Source: Vibrio chagasii (GTDB lineage: Bacteria; Pseudomonadota; Gammaproteobacteria; Enterobacterales; Vibrionaceae). Taken from it: a stretch of DNA of 64,000 bases. The DNA lies in assembly GCA_041879415.1 (NCBI GenBank), contig CP090851.1:1984001-2048000 (forward strand). Direction: 5' to 3'. The notes below the pieces were generated by a model. It did no database searches, had not been told where the DNA came from, and saw nothing but the letters and a program-made list of their open reading frames with translations. Of the stretch, positions 45,842 to 54,582 are shown in pieces (the stretch's first letter is position 1; every line of letters starts with the position of its first letter). The translations under genes were made by a program, and so were the position numbers.

Positions 45842-47638
45842 ATGTTTCAAGCTTCGAGAATTCGTATTCTATTATTGATCGCCTACAGCGTCTTGATGAT
45901 CCTTGGTGGTCACTGGGTATGGAATACGAGCCATCAAAGTTTGTTAAATGATCACCAATCTAACTTAGACCGCTTTTCCGTCCACATTGCCAGCCAATTG
46001 GATAAGTTCGCTCATATCCCTGAGCTGCTTTCGAAGGATAAAGAGCTGATTGATGCCCTACACTCGCCAAGCAACACTGCTCAAATAGAACTCACCAATC
46101 GTTATCTAGAGCACGTCAACACTGTGATTCAGGCGTCTGACACCTATTTATTGGATAGCATCGGTACCACTATCGCAGCCAGTAACTGGGACCTAAAACA
46201 TTCTTTTGTTGGGCGTAACTTTGCCTTTCGCCCTTATTACCAACAAGCCATTCAAGGGCATGAAAAGCAGTACTTTGCTTTAGGTTCGACGTCAGGAAAG
46301 AGAGGCTACTATTACTCTTATCCGGTCTCTTATGCTGCTGAAATCATTGGCGTAATTGTGGTAAAAATGGATTTATCTTCGATAGAAGCAAGCTGGCAGG
46401 GTAAACAGAGTTTTTTTGTCGCGGATGATAAAGATCAGATTATCTTTATGTCGAGCAACCCTGAATGGCTATTCAAAAGTCTTCAGCCTCTCGATAATGC
46501 ACAACAGGCTCGCATCCGCGAGAACCAGCAATATCTCGATACCCAGATTGAAAGCCTTCATTTCTCTGGCGATCTAGAGGGAGCGACCAGCAGCATTCGT
46601 TCATCTCATCCTTTAGTTAGAGAAAAGTTTTTTACCTCTTCACGCTTTCTGCCTGACCCTGGATTAACGGTCAGGGTCTTCTCTCCCACACACTTGGTTT
46701 GGTGGGATTTGGTCGCCTACATGGTGGTATTGAGCTTAGTATTTGCGATCATTTATCTGGTCATCCAGCTTAACCTCCATCGCCAACACCGACGCGCTCA
46801 GATAGACCGACTACAGTCTGAAGCTAACCAAAAGCTAGAGTTTCAAGTACTCGAAAGAACCTCAGAGTTGCATGGAGAGATCAAGCAACGTATCGAGACC
46901 GAGCGAGTATTGAGACACACCCAAGACGAGCTCATTCAAGCAGCCAAGCTAGCAGTATTAGGTCAGATGTCAGCCAGTATTAGCCATGAGTTGAACAACC
47001 CTCTCGCGGCCATTCGCAGCTACGCCGACAATGGGCGACTGTTTCTGGCTAAAGAGAAAATCGATCGAGTCGATGACAACTTGTCGCGGATATCTGCACT
47101 CACCGATCGCATGGCGAAAATCAGCCACCAGCTTCGTTCATTTGCTAAAAAGTCGACCGCCGAAGAGCTGCACACCTTACAAATACTTCCTGTTCTTCAC
47201 TCTTCTAAAGAGCTGATGAAGCCACAATTCAAAAGCGAGCGAGTTAATCTTAATGAGCTACCTGAAACTTTTGATGCCTGTGTACTCGCTAACGCTATTC
47301 AACTGGAGCAGGTGATTATCAACTTGCTCACCAATGCAGTTCAGGCAATGGAAAGCCAAGACGATAAGCAATTAGCCATATTGTTAGAACTCAAAGAAAC
47401 GGATGAGGTTAAAGTTAGCACGCTACTGATTCACATTGATGACAACGGGCCTGGCTTTACGTCTTCATCAAGCGGTAACTTTTTCGAGCCTTTCCACACG
47501 ACAAAGAAGAACGGACTTGGATTAGGTTTATCGATATCTCAGCAAATCATCAGTGGGATTAACGGCAAGCTCACGACAGGAACCAGTCCACAAGGTGGTG
47601 CTCGATTTAGCATAGAGTTACCCGTTATTGAGCAATAG
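45842..47638 (+). CDS. dctB: C4-dicarboxylate sensor histidine kinase DctB
   Basis: 598 residues. TM1 is about 8-25 and TM2 about 288-312. Between them is a periplasmic double-PDC sensor ('LLDSIGTTIAASNWDLKHSFVGRNFAFRPYYQQAIQG' includes the dicarboxylate-binding RPYYQ strand). A coiled coil (about 315-360) leads to the HisKA domain with His382 in SISHELNNPLAAIRSYADNG, and then HATPase_c with N box 'EQVIINLLTNAVQAM' and 'GLGLGLSISQQII'. It phosphorylates DctD when succinate, fumarate or malate binds. dctD follows after 135 bases. Confidence 0.93.
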   Translation: MFQASRIRILLLIAYSVLMILGGHWVWNTSHQSLLNDHQSNLDRFSVHIASQLDKFAHIPELLSKDKELIDALHSPSNTAQIELTNRYLEHVNTVIQASDTYLLDSIGTTIAASNWDLKHSFVGRNFAFRPYYQQAIQGHEKQYFALGSTSGKRGYYYSYPVSYAAEIIGVIVVKMDLSSIEASWQGKQSFFVADDKDQIIFMSSNPEWLFKSLQPLDNAQQARIRENQQYLDTQIESLHFSGDLEGATSSIRSSHPLVREKFFTSSRFLPDPGLTVRVFSPTHLVWWDLVAYMVVLSLVFAIIYLVIQLNLHRQHRRAQIDRLQSEANQKLEFQVLERTSELHGEIKQRIETERVLRHTQDELIQAAKLAVLGQMSASISHELNNPLAAIRSYADNGRLFLAKEKIDRVDDNLSRISALTDRMAKISHQLRSFAKKSTAEELHTLQILPVLHSSKELMKPQFKSERVNLNELPETFDACVLANAIQLEQVIINLLTNAVQAMESQDDKQLAILLELKETDEVKVSTLLIHIDDNGPGFTSSSSGNFFEPFHTTKKNGLGLGLSISQQIISGINGKLTTGTSPQGGARFSIELPVIEQ

Positions 47639-47773
47639 TAAGAGCAAGAACTGCAAAGACAAAAGAATAAGCACCAACACGCGAAGCAAAAACAACAGAC
47701 TGAGATTCGCCCACCAATTAAGAGCGAACTAAGAACTCAGCAATAATTAGTAGAAAAGAGTAAAGGAATAACT

Positions 47774-49123
47774 ATGTGTCACGTCTACTTCATTGATGAT
47801 GAATCTGACCTAAGAATAGCGATTGAGCAGAGCTTTGAGCTCGCGGATATTGACGCCGAATTCTTTCCCGATGCGGAATCAGCTTTGCTTGCGATTCAAG
47901 AGAACGGGTTACCTCATGTGATCATTACCGATATTTGTCTACCCGGTATCTCTGGCCATGACTTGCTCAACACTGTCATGCATAAAGACAAAGAGATTCC
48001 CGTCATCATGATCACAGGACACGGTGACATCTCGATGGCGGTACAAGCGATTCAAGACGGCGCCTACGATTTTATCGAGAAGCCTTTTGCCAATGAGCGC
48101 TTAATCGAGACAACCAAACGCGCCATTGAAAAGCGCCAGCTGACCTTGGAAAACCTTGAACTCAAGCGCTCACTCAAAGCCAGTAAAACTCTTGGGCCGA
48201 GAATCATTGGTGATACTCAGTCCATGACTGAGCTTCGCTCTGTGATTACCCATGTCGCCGACACCAACGCCGATATCTTGTTATTTGGAGAGACAGGCAC
48301 AGGTAAAGAGCTGGTCGCGCGCTCCCTGCATGAGCAAAGCAGCCGCAGAGAACAAAACTTTGTCGCTGTAAACTGTGGTGCCGTTCCTGAAAACCTAATT
48401 GAAAGTGAGCTCTACGGCCATGAAAAAGGCGCATTCACAGGCGCCGAGAGCAAACGTGTGGGTAAATTTGAGTTTGCTCAAGGAGGAACCCTGTTCTTGG
48501 ATGAAATAGAGTCCATGCCGATGCAAGCACAGATACGCCTACTACGTGTGTTGCAAGAACGCGTTATCGAGCGGGTGGGCTCAAACGGATTAGTACCTCT
48601 GGATATCCGCGTGATTGCGGCCACTAAAGTCGACCTAAAGAAGGCTGCTGAAGAAGGTACTTTCCGCCAGGATCTCTATTATCGACTTAACGTTGTGACC
48701 TTAGATTTACCACCGTTAAGAAGCAGACAAGAAGACATCCCAGCCCTTTTCCACCACTTCTTGTTGGTGGCTGCCGCTCGCTATGGCAAAACCGCCCCAG
48801 CTCTTCCACAAGCCGAACTACACGCCCTTTTAGCGCATGATTGGCCGGGAAATGTCCGTGAATTGCGTAATACTGCCGAGCGTTTTGTACTATTGGGTAA
48901 GCTTTCTCACTTATCAGATAACACCAATTCAAACGCCCAAGAATTGTCTTTGGCCGAGTTGGTATCAGAATTTGAAAAAAACACGTTAAAGCAGGTGCTT
49001 ATCGAATGTAACGGTAGTATTAAAGAGACTATGGAAAGGCTGCAACTACCAAGAAAAACACTCTACGATAAGATGCAAAAACATCAGCTATCCAAAGAGT
49101 CATTTAAGGTAGAATCAAACTAA
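47774..49123 (+). CDS. dctD: Sigma-54-dependent response regulator DctD
   Basis: 449 residues. Receiver domain with phospho-acceptor Asp53 (ITDICLPGISG) and Lys near 102 (EKPF). AAA+ activator domain: Walker A GETGTGKE at 171-178, the sigma-54 contact motif GAFTGA at 218-223, and Walker B 'GGTLFLDEIESM'. C-terminal Fis-type helix-turn-helix ends 'TMERLQLPRKTLYDKMQKH'. When phosphorylated it opens sigma-54 promoters; its obvious target is dctPQM, whose upstream region holds a matching promoter and two candidate binding sites. Confidence 0.94.
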   Translation: MCHVYFIDDESDLRIAIEQSFELADIDAEFFPDAESALLAIQENGLPHVIITDICLPGISGHDLLNTVMHKDKEIPVIMITGHGDISMAVQAIQDGAYDFIEKPFANERLIETTKRAIEKRQLTLENLELKRSLKASKTLGPRIIGDTQSMTELRSVITHVADTNADILLFGETGTGKELVARSLHEQSSRREQNFVAVNCGAVPENLIESELYGHEKGAFTGAESKRVGKFEFAQGGTLFLDEIESMPMQAQIRLLRVLQERVIERVGSNGLVPLDIRVIAATKVDLKKAAEEGTFRQDLYYRLNVVTLDLPPLRSRQEDIPALFHHFLLVAAARYGKTAPALPQAELHALLAHDWPGNVRELRNTAERFVLLGKLSHLSDNTNSNAQELSLAELVSEFEKNTLKQVLIECNGSIKETMERLQLPRKTLYDKMQKHQLSKESFKVESN

Positions 49124-49201
49124 ATTAGATTTGCGAGCAAGATCACCTATACTTATTTCAATAACAGGACGTTATGCAACAAATGTAATAAGGATATGGC
49201 T

Positions 49202-49375
49202 ATGGGTGAGAAAACTAGAGTTCCCTCGATTAGCGATACTTTCGAGCTAGATGGCATTTATTATACCGATGAACATCTCGACTTAAACACGCCAGAATTA
49301 GAAGCGAAAAGAGCGCTATACGAACAGATCAATCCTCATGTTAAGCGAGGACGACATATAGATGAGGAGGTCTAA
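49202..49375 (+). CDS. 57-residue small acidic protein
   Basis: An ATG at 49202 with AATAAGGA seven bases upstream opens a 57-codon frame. The product starts MGEKTRVPSISDTFELDGIY and continues 'YTDEHLDLNTPELEAKRALYEQINPHVKRGRHIDEEV'. It is mixed charged, mostly helical in its second half, with no membrane segment. The last codons and the TAA form the left arm of the terminator that follows, a compact arrangement usual for real short genes. No family was recognised. An in-frame ATG two codons earlier is too close to the ribosome binding site. Confidence 0.65.
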   Translation: MGEKTRVPSISDTFELDGIYYTDEHLDLNTPELEAKRALYEQINPHVKRGRHIDEEV

Positions 49376-49394
49376 AGACCTCCTCATTTTTTAT
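49362..49394 (+). terminator. Terminator of the 57-residue ORF
   Basis: TGAGGAGGTC-taaa-GACCTCCTCA followed by TTTTTTAT. The stop codon lies in the loop. Confidence 0.92.
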
Positions 49395-49429
49395 GGGTTG
49401 AATTCCATGCCAATGAAACGTTCAAACAA

Positions 49430-50791
49430 CTACTTAGTTATTATCTCCGGTCCCATCAATGTTGTAGGTAGCCATGTTGATACCCAAGGCACGTAAGTTA
49501 CGATTATCAAGAACAAGAACATCACACCAACCCACGGCAGCGCCGCCTTCACCACATTCATCATCGACATCTTAGCGACACCAGCGGTCACAAATAGGTT
49601 AAGCCCAACAGGCGGCGTTATCATGCCTATCTCCATGTTCACCACCATCATGATACCTAAGTGGATTGGGTCAATACCGAGTGCAATCGCGATTGGGAAA
49701 ACCAGTGGTGCAACAATGATCAATAGACCAGATGGCTCCATAAACTGACCACCAATCAACAGCAGTACGTTCACCACAATCAAGAAGGTGATTGGGCCAA
49801 GACCCGCCGATAGCATCGACTCGGTAATCATTTGTGGAATACGTTCTTCTGTCAGAACGTGCTTTAAAATCAGAGCGTTCGCAATGATGAACAGCAGCAT
49901 GATCGTCAGCTTACCTGCGTCATAAAGCGTATCTTTAGTGTCTTTATGGAAGAAGGTTTGGAACACTTTAACTATCGCTGGCTTGGTGTTGTTCTTATCA
50001 GCGAACGGCCCCATATCTTTATAGATAAAGTTGGCAATAAAGAAGGCGTACACCGCTGCCACTGCCGCTGCCTCGGTCGGAGTAAAGATACCGCCGTAGA
50101 TACCACCAAGAATGATGACAATCAGTAGCAGCCCCCAGCTTGCATCTTTAGCAGCTGCGAACATCTCGCCCCAACCCACAAACGGCTGAGCTGGGATCTT
50201 CTTAATGCGAGCTGCAATGTAGATAGCAATCATCAGCATCACGCCAGCCAGTAAGCCCGGAATCACGCCACCAAGGAACATACGACCTACCGATACATCG
50301 GTTGCTGCTGCGTAAACCACCATTACGATCGATGGCGGAATCAAGATACCCAAAGTACCGGCATTACAGATAACGCCTGCAGCAAACTCTTTTGAGTAAC
50401 CATTTTTAATCATACCTGCGATAACGATACTACCGATTGCCACTACCGTAGCAGGTGAAGAGCCAGACAGCGCAGCGAACATCATACATGCCACAACCGA
50501 CGCCATCGCCAAGCCACCACGGAACCAGCCAACCATAGCGATAGCGAAACGAATAATACGTTTCGCCACGCCACCAGTAGACATAAAGCTAGATGCCAAG
50601 ATAAAGAAAGGAATCGCTAATAGTGTGTAGTGACCTGCAAAGGCATTAAACAGTGTTTGTGCGACCGATGCCAATGAAGCATCTGAATGCATCAACAAAA
50701 ACAGGATGCTTGATAAACCTAAGGAAATCGCAATTGGCACACCGACCAACATAAAAGCAATTACCATCAAAAATAGAAATAACATTGCCAT
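49430..50791 (-). CDS. dctM: TRAP C4-dicarboxylate transporter, large permease DctM
   Basis: 453 residues with about twelve membrane helices. Family blocks visible: 'MLVGVPIAISLGLSSILFLLM', 'ALSGSSPATVVAIGSIVIAGM', 'GILIPPSIVMVVYAAATDVSVGRMFLGGVIPGLL' and 'VMVNMEIGMITPPVGLNLFV'. It moves substrate with sodium using DctP-bound ligand. It starts two bases past dctQ. Confidence 0.95.
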   Translation of the reverse strand: MAMLFLFLMVIAFMLVGVPIAISLGLSSILFLLMHSDASLASVAQTLFNAFAGHYTLLAIPFFILASSFMSTGGVAKRIIRFAIAMVGWFRGGLAMASVVACMMFAALSGSSPATVVAIGSIVIAGMIKNGYSKEFAAGVICNAGTLGILIPPSIVMVVYAAATDVSVGRMFLGGVIPGLLAGVMLMIAIYIAARIKKIPAQPFVGWGEMFAAAKDASWGLLLIVIILGGIYGGIFTPTEAAAVAAVYAFFIANFIYKDMGPFADKNNTKPAIVKVFQTFFHKDTKDTLYDAGKLTIMLLFIIANALILKHVLTEERIPQMITESMLSAGLGPITFLIVVNVLLLIGGQFMEPSGLLIIVAPLVFPIAIALGIDPIHLGIMMVVNMEIGMITPPVGLNLFVTAGVAKMSMMNVVKAALPWVGVMFLFLIIVTYVPWVSTWLPTTLMGPEIITK

Positions 50792-50793
50792 GA

Positions 50794-51519
50794 TTAGTCT
50801 TCCTTACCGTTAGGCTTTGTACCCGACACGTTAGTCTTGTTGTTCGTAGTCGAATCCAATACTGCAGTCGCGTCTTCGTCAGAACCCGCAAGCACATCCG
50901 CTTTCAACGCATCCAGCTCTTCTTCGGCTTCATGACCTGCAATCATGCGATCGAGTTTGCCCGTCACAACTTGGTAAGCAATTTGGATGAATCGGAACGT
51001 TAGTAATGCCATACCAATTGGCAGTGCCATGTAAGGAATAAAGCGTGGCAACTTTTCGTAGCGCTCGCCTTCATTCAGCCAGTCAGCAAGAAACTGCAGC
51101 ATCTCTGGCATTGGGATATCATCGGTTTCATACCATGCGCGATCGGTCGCGAATGGGTACCAATAGTTCCATGAACCAATGAGAAGTAAGATTGAAAAGG
51201 CAAGGCAACTAGTGACGGCAATTAACGCGTACACTTTACGTAACTTTTCAGGGGCAAGGTTAATGATGACATCAACACCAATGTGAAAGTGCTTTTTAAC
51301 GCCGTAAGAAGCGCCTACTAATACCATCCATGCGAACATGAATACCGTCAGTTCTAATGCCCATAAAATGTTGTCGTTGAACGCGTATCGAAAGACCACG
51401 TTCGCAAAAGTAAGTAGGGTCATTGCACCCAGAAAGAAGGCTATTAAAGACTCTTCAATTAAATCGGTGACTCTTCCGACTTTGGAAAATAAAGACTGTT
51501 CCATTTGAGACTGTTCCAT
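50794..51519 (-). CDS. dctQ: TRAP C4-dicarboxylate transporter, small permease DctQ
   Basis: 241 residues with four membrane helices: 'FFLGAMTLLTFANVVFRYAFNDNILWALELTVFMFAWMVLVGASYGVKKHFHIGVDV' is the DctQ core. The acidic hydrophilic C-terminal tail (about 205-241, 'EAEEELDALKADVLAGSDEDATAV') is longer than in many DctQ proteins. An in-frame ATG at 51504 (MEQSLFSK) is an alternative start. It pairs with DctM in the membrane. Confidence 0.93.
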   Translation of the reverse strand: MEQSQMEQSLFSKVGRVTDLIEESLIAFFLGAMTLLTFANVVFRYAFNDNILWALELTVFMFAWMVLVGASYGVKKHFHIGVDVIINLAPEKLRKVYALIAVTSCLAFSILLLIGSWNYWYPFATDRAWYETDDIPMPEMLQFLADWLNEGERYEKLPRFIPYMALPIGMALLTFRFIQIAYQVVTGKLDRMIAGHEAEEELDALKADVLAGSDEDATAVLDSTTNNKTNVSGTKPNGKED

Positions 51520-51585
51520 AAAATTCTCCGCTTATAATTGTTTTAATAAAGGGCAGCGGTAGGGAGCCGCCACCCTATAGCGGTG

Positions 51586-52581
51586 TTATTGGTTTGAAGC
51601 TAATGCTGCATCGATAAGATCTGAACCGATGTCTTTTTCAAACTTCTTCCATACTGGTTGAAGTGCCGTTACCCATGCTTGACGCTGTTCAGGCGTCAAC
51701 GTACGAACCTCACCACCAGCTTCGATGATGTTGTTTTTGTTGGCTAGGTTAACTTTTGAAGATTCCGCATTACGCGTCTCAGAGACTTCTTGAACGATGG
51801 TGCCAAGCTGTTTGCGTACATCTTCAGGTAGGTCTTTCCAGAAGTCGTTTGACGTTACGACTAGGTAATCCAGAATGCCGTGATTGGTTTCAGTCACGCC
51901 GTCTTGTACTTCGAAGAACTTCTTACCGTAGATGTTTGACCATGTGTTTTCTTGGCCATCGATAACCTTAGTTTGCAGGCCACCGTACACTTCTTTGAAA
52001 GACATCTTCTGTGGGTTAGCACCTAACTGCTCAAACTGAGCCACCAATACGTCTGATGCTTGAACACGGAACTTCAAGCCTTCCGCATCTTCAGGGCTGA
52101 TAAGCGGTTTGTTAGCAGACATCTGCTTCATGCCATTGTGCCAGAATGCCAAGCCTTGAAGGCCACGACGCTTCATTGCGTTCTTCAGCTTTTCACCAGA
52201 TTCTGAGTTTTGGAAACGGTCAACGGCTTCTACATCTTCAAACAGGAACGGAAGGTCAAAAATGCGGTATTTCTTAGTGAACTTCTCAAATTTAGACAGC
52301 GAAGGTGCCGCCATTTGAACATCACCATTTAACAGGGCTTCCAGTACCTTGTTATCATCGTAAAGCGTCGAGTTAGGGAAAACTTGCATACAAGCTTTAC
52401 CATTCATTTCCGTGTTTACTCGCTCTTCAAGTAAAGAAGCAGCGATGCCTTTCGGGTGCTTATCCGTGTTGGTTACGTGACTGAATTTAATCACGATTTC
52501 ACCTGGGTCACAGTTTGCAGCAGCATTAAAACTGGTGAGTGCCAGAGCAGATACAGACAGCAGGGTAAGAGGCTTAAACAT
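51586..52581 (-). CDS. dctP: TRAP C4-dicarboxylate binding protein DctP
   Basis: 331 residues with a signal peptide (about 1-22, ending NAAANC). TRAP binding-protein signatures: 'IKFSHVTNTDKHPKGIAASLLEERVN', the conserved Arg in 'GLKFRVQASDVLVAQFEQLGANPQKMSFKEVYGGLQTKVIDGQENTWSNIYGKKFFEVQ', which clamps the substrate carboxylate. It collects succinate, fumarate and malate in the periplasm. First gene of dctPQM, transcribed from a sigma-54-type promoter. Confidence 0.95.
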   Translation of the reverse strand: MFKPLTLLSVSALALTSFNAAANCDPGEIVIKFSHVTNTDKHPKGIAASLLEERVNTEMNGKACMQVFPNSTLYDDNKVLEALLNGDVQMAAPSLSKFEKFTKKYRIFDLPFLFEDVEAVDRFQNSESGEKLKNAMKRRGLQGLAFWHNGMKQMSANKPLISPEDAEGLKFRVQASDVLVAQFEQLGANPQKMSFKEVYGGLQTKVIDGQENTWSNIYGKKFFEVQDGVTETNHGILDYLVVTSNDFWKDLPEDVRKQLGTIVQEVSETRNAESSKVNLANKNNIIEAGGEVRTLTPEQRQAWVTALQPVWKKFEKDIGSDLIDAALASNQ

Positions 52582-52638
52582 TATTATTCTCCTTAGTAAA
52601 CAAAGCAGCCCTTCAATGGGAACTGCGTGCTTTCACTA

Positions 52639-52656
52639 AGGCAATTAGTGCGCCAC
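52639..52656 (-). promoter_or_regulatory. Sigma-54 promoter of dctPQM
   Basis: On the minus strand, TGGCGC ACTAA TTGCC: GG at -24 (52653-52654) and GC at -12 (52641-52642) are ten bases apart as sigma-54 demands. It is about 60 bases before dctP and matches DctD being a sigma-54 activator. Confidence 0.8.
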
Positions 52657-52740
52657 ATTGACACAAACCATTAACAATCCTTTAACCATAAGGCTTAGCA
52701 ATATCGAGTCGCTCACCAAGCAGCTCAGCTAATAATATTA

Positions 52741-52760
52741 ATGGGTGGAAAATGACCCAT
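52741..52760. promoter_or_regulatory. Candidate DctD binding site 1
   Basis: Inverted repeat ATGGGT-N8-ACCCAT, about 90 bases upstream of the -24 box, the usual place for an enhancer-binding site. Confidence 0.6.
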
Positions 52761-52773
52761 AAAATATTTATAA

Positions 52774-52793
52774 ATGGGTGAGAGTTGACCAAA
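52774..52793. promoter_or_regulatory. Candidate DctD binding site 2
   Basis: ATGGGT-N8-ACCAAA, a one-sided degenerate copy of site 1. The two sites are 33 bases apart, three helical turns, so both face the same side of the DNA. Confidence 0.55.
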
Positions 52794-52839
52794 CTATCAA
52801 TGATGAAATAGAGGTTTAGAGGACAAATTGAGGTAAGGA

Positions 52840-52885
52840 GGAAAAATAAAGGCCACCACTTCGGTCAACAAAGTGGCAGCCTTAA
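52840..52885 (-). terminator. Terminator of the HflX-family gene
   Basis: On the minus strand, AAGGCTGCCACTT-tgttgaccg-AAGTGGTGGCCTT followed by TATTTTTCC. Lies 62 bases past the stop. Confidence 0.85.
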
Positions 52886-52946
52886 TAGAGATTCTCTAGA
52901 ACTGGCTATCTCAATAGGATATTGAAATATTGTCTGAATCAGATGA

Positions 52947-54314
52947 TTACGAGTTCTGCATACGCTTTTTAAGTCGTGCTAAATCAATGGCACTTGAACG
53001 TACCGTCAGCTTAATGCACTCGTAGTCGTACTCTTCTTTCACCACGCTCATGTTTGAGCGGATCTCGCCGATGATGCCTTGTCCAGAATAAGGAATCGTG
53101 ATCTCTTCTTCAATCATCCCTTGCTCTGCCACGCCCACGATGTACTTATGAAGCTTGGTGATATCCAGTGGGTCGCGAGTTGACGTCAGCATCGCATCTG
53201 GGAATTCGTCCATCAACGCAAGCTGCTGCTCCTCACTCAATCTATCGCACTTGTTCAGTACCAAGAGTTTTTCACTGTCTTCAACGCCAACTTGCGCCAA
53301 TACTTCGTGTACTACATCGAGCTGAGCGCGGAATGAAGCATCAGATGCATCAACCACATAAAGCAGCAAGGACGCATCATGCGCTTCTGCGAGCGTTGAG
53401 TGGAATGAAGCAACCAGATCATGTGGCAGCTTCTTGATGAAACCAACCGTATCTGACACAAGAATACGCGGCTGAGTGATCGGCTGAAGCGCACGAACTG
53501 TAGTATCTAGGGTTGCGAACAGCTTGTCTTCACCACTCACTTCGGTTGCGGTCATTGCACGCATCATCGAAGATTTACCCGCATTGGTGTAACCGACTAG
53601 AGCAACGGTGAAAAGCTCCGAACGCTTTGTGCGTCGGTTCTTCATTTCATCTTGTACGCTTACCAGCTCACGCTTAAGCGCAGCAATTTGGTCACGTACT
53701 TTACGACGGTCAAGCTCTAGTGAGGTTTCACCAGCACCCTGACCCATTTGACGTTCTTTGTCACCGTCGGCGGTTTCACGAAGTCGAGGTACTAAGTAAT
53801 TTAGGCGAGCGATTTCAACTTGCAGACGTGCAGTACGAGTACGAGCGTGGCGACTGAAAATTTCGATGATGATACCGGTTCGGTCAAACACCTCGACACC
53901 CAAGTGAGCTTCCACGTTACGCAATTGAGAAGGGCTCAAATCACAGTCAAATACCACAACATCAGCGGTACCAAACTCCATCTCTTCAGATGGCAGGTCG
54001 TCAAAATCGAGCTCATCAATCCCAGCATGAAAATCAAAAGACTCATCGATGAAATCTTCGTCTTCCACTTCTTGAATCGAACCTTGGTAACCGGTTAGGT
54101 GGGCAATTTCTGCAAGCTTACCGGCACCCAGCACGTTTTGTCGTTGGGTTGAACTGTGGTGTTGTGACTGAGTACCGACCACTTTAAACCCTAGGGTTGT
54201 CACTAATCGAGCAAGTTCAGCAAGAGACTCTTTTGCTTCGTCACCTTTAAAATCGGGTGTCGTAATAGAGATAAGTAGAGCGTTACTAGCGGAGGGTTTT
54301 GCTGTTAGTTTCAT
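52947..54314 (-). CDS. HflX-family GTPase with acidic insertion
   Basis: 455 residues. N domain (about 10-75) as in HflX; an acidic insert of about 30 residues (about 82-113, rich in D/E, 'EVEDEDFIDESFDF' onward) then 'ADVVVFDCDLSPSQLRNVEAHLGVEVFDRTGIIIEIFSRHARTRTARLQVEIARLNYLVPRL'. G domain: G1 GYTNAGKSS, G2 'LFATLDTT', G3 'DTVGFIKKLPHDLVASF', G4 'LNKCDRL'. The helical GET motif reads 'MGQGAGETSLELDRR' where HflX has 'GPGETQLE'. HflX splits stalled ribosomes under heat stress. The housekeeping hflX of vibrios lies by hfq, so this is probably a paralogue; its role is open. Confidence 0.85.
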   Translation of the reverse strand: MKLTAKPSASNALLISITTPDFKGDEAKESLAELARLVTTLGFKVVGTQSQHHSSTQRQNVLGAGKLAEIAHLTGYQGSIQEVEDEDFIDESFDFHAGIDELDFDDLPSEEMEFGTADVVVFDCDLSPSQLRNVEAHLGVEVFDRTGIIIEIFSRHARTRTARLQVEIARLNYLVPRLRETADGDKERQMGQGAGETSLELDRRKVRDQIAALKRELVSVQDEMKNRRTKRSELFTVALVGYTNAGKSSMMRAMTATEVSGEDKLFATLDTTVRALQPITQPRILVSDTVGFIKKLPHDLVASFHSTLAEAHDASLLLYVVDASDASFRAQLDVVHEVLAQVGVEDSEKLLVLNKCDRLSEEQQLALMDEFPDAMLTSTRDPLDITKLHKYIVGVAEQGMIEEEITIPYSGQGIIGEIRSNMSVVKEEYDYECIKLTVRSSAIDLARLKKRMQNS

Positions 54315-54495
54315 GTTTTATTCTGTCTATGCACAAAAGTGCACCTAGTATTGGGTCTAAAGTAGCGCGATCCTACGCTGTTCTCAGTCCGCTTTATAGA
54401 GCTAACCGTGACTAATTGGCGATATTATTTCAGTTAATCTGATTATCTCGTTTATCCCTCTGTTTTCATGAGGAAATAAAACGAGCTAAAACAAC

Positions 54496-54546
54496 AAAAA
54501 GGCAGCATCACATTATCAATTACGAATTGGTGATACTGCCTTATTT
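54496..54546 (-). terminator. Terminator of the ABC transporter operon
   Basis: On the minus strand, GGCAGTATCACCAATTC then GAT...GTGATGCTGCC followed by TTTTTGTTG, 37 bases after the ATPase gene. Confidence 0.82.
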
Positions 54547-54582
54547 TAAGCTTAGCCTTTAATTGAGCGACCGACTCAAAAA

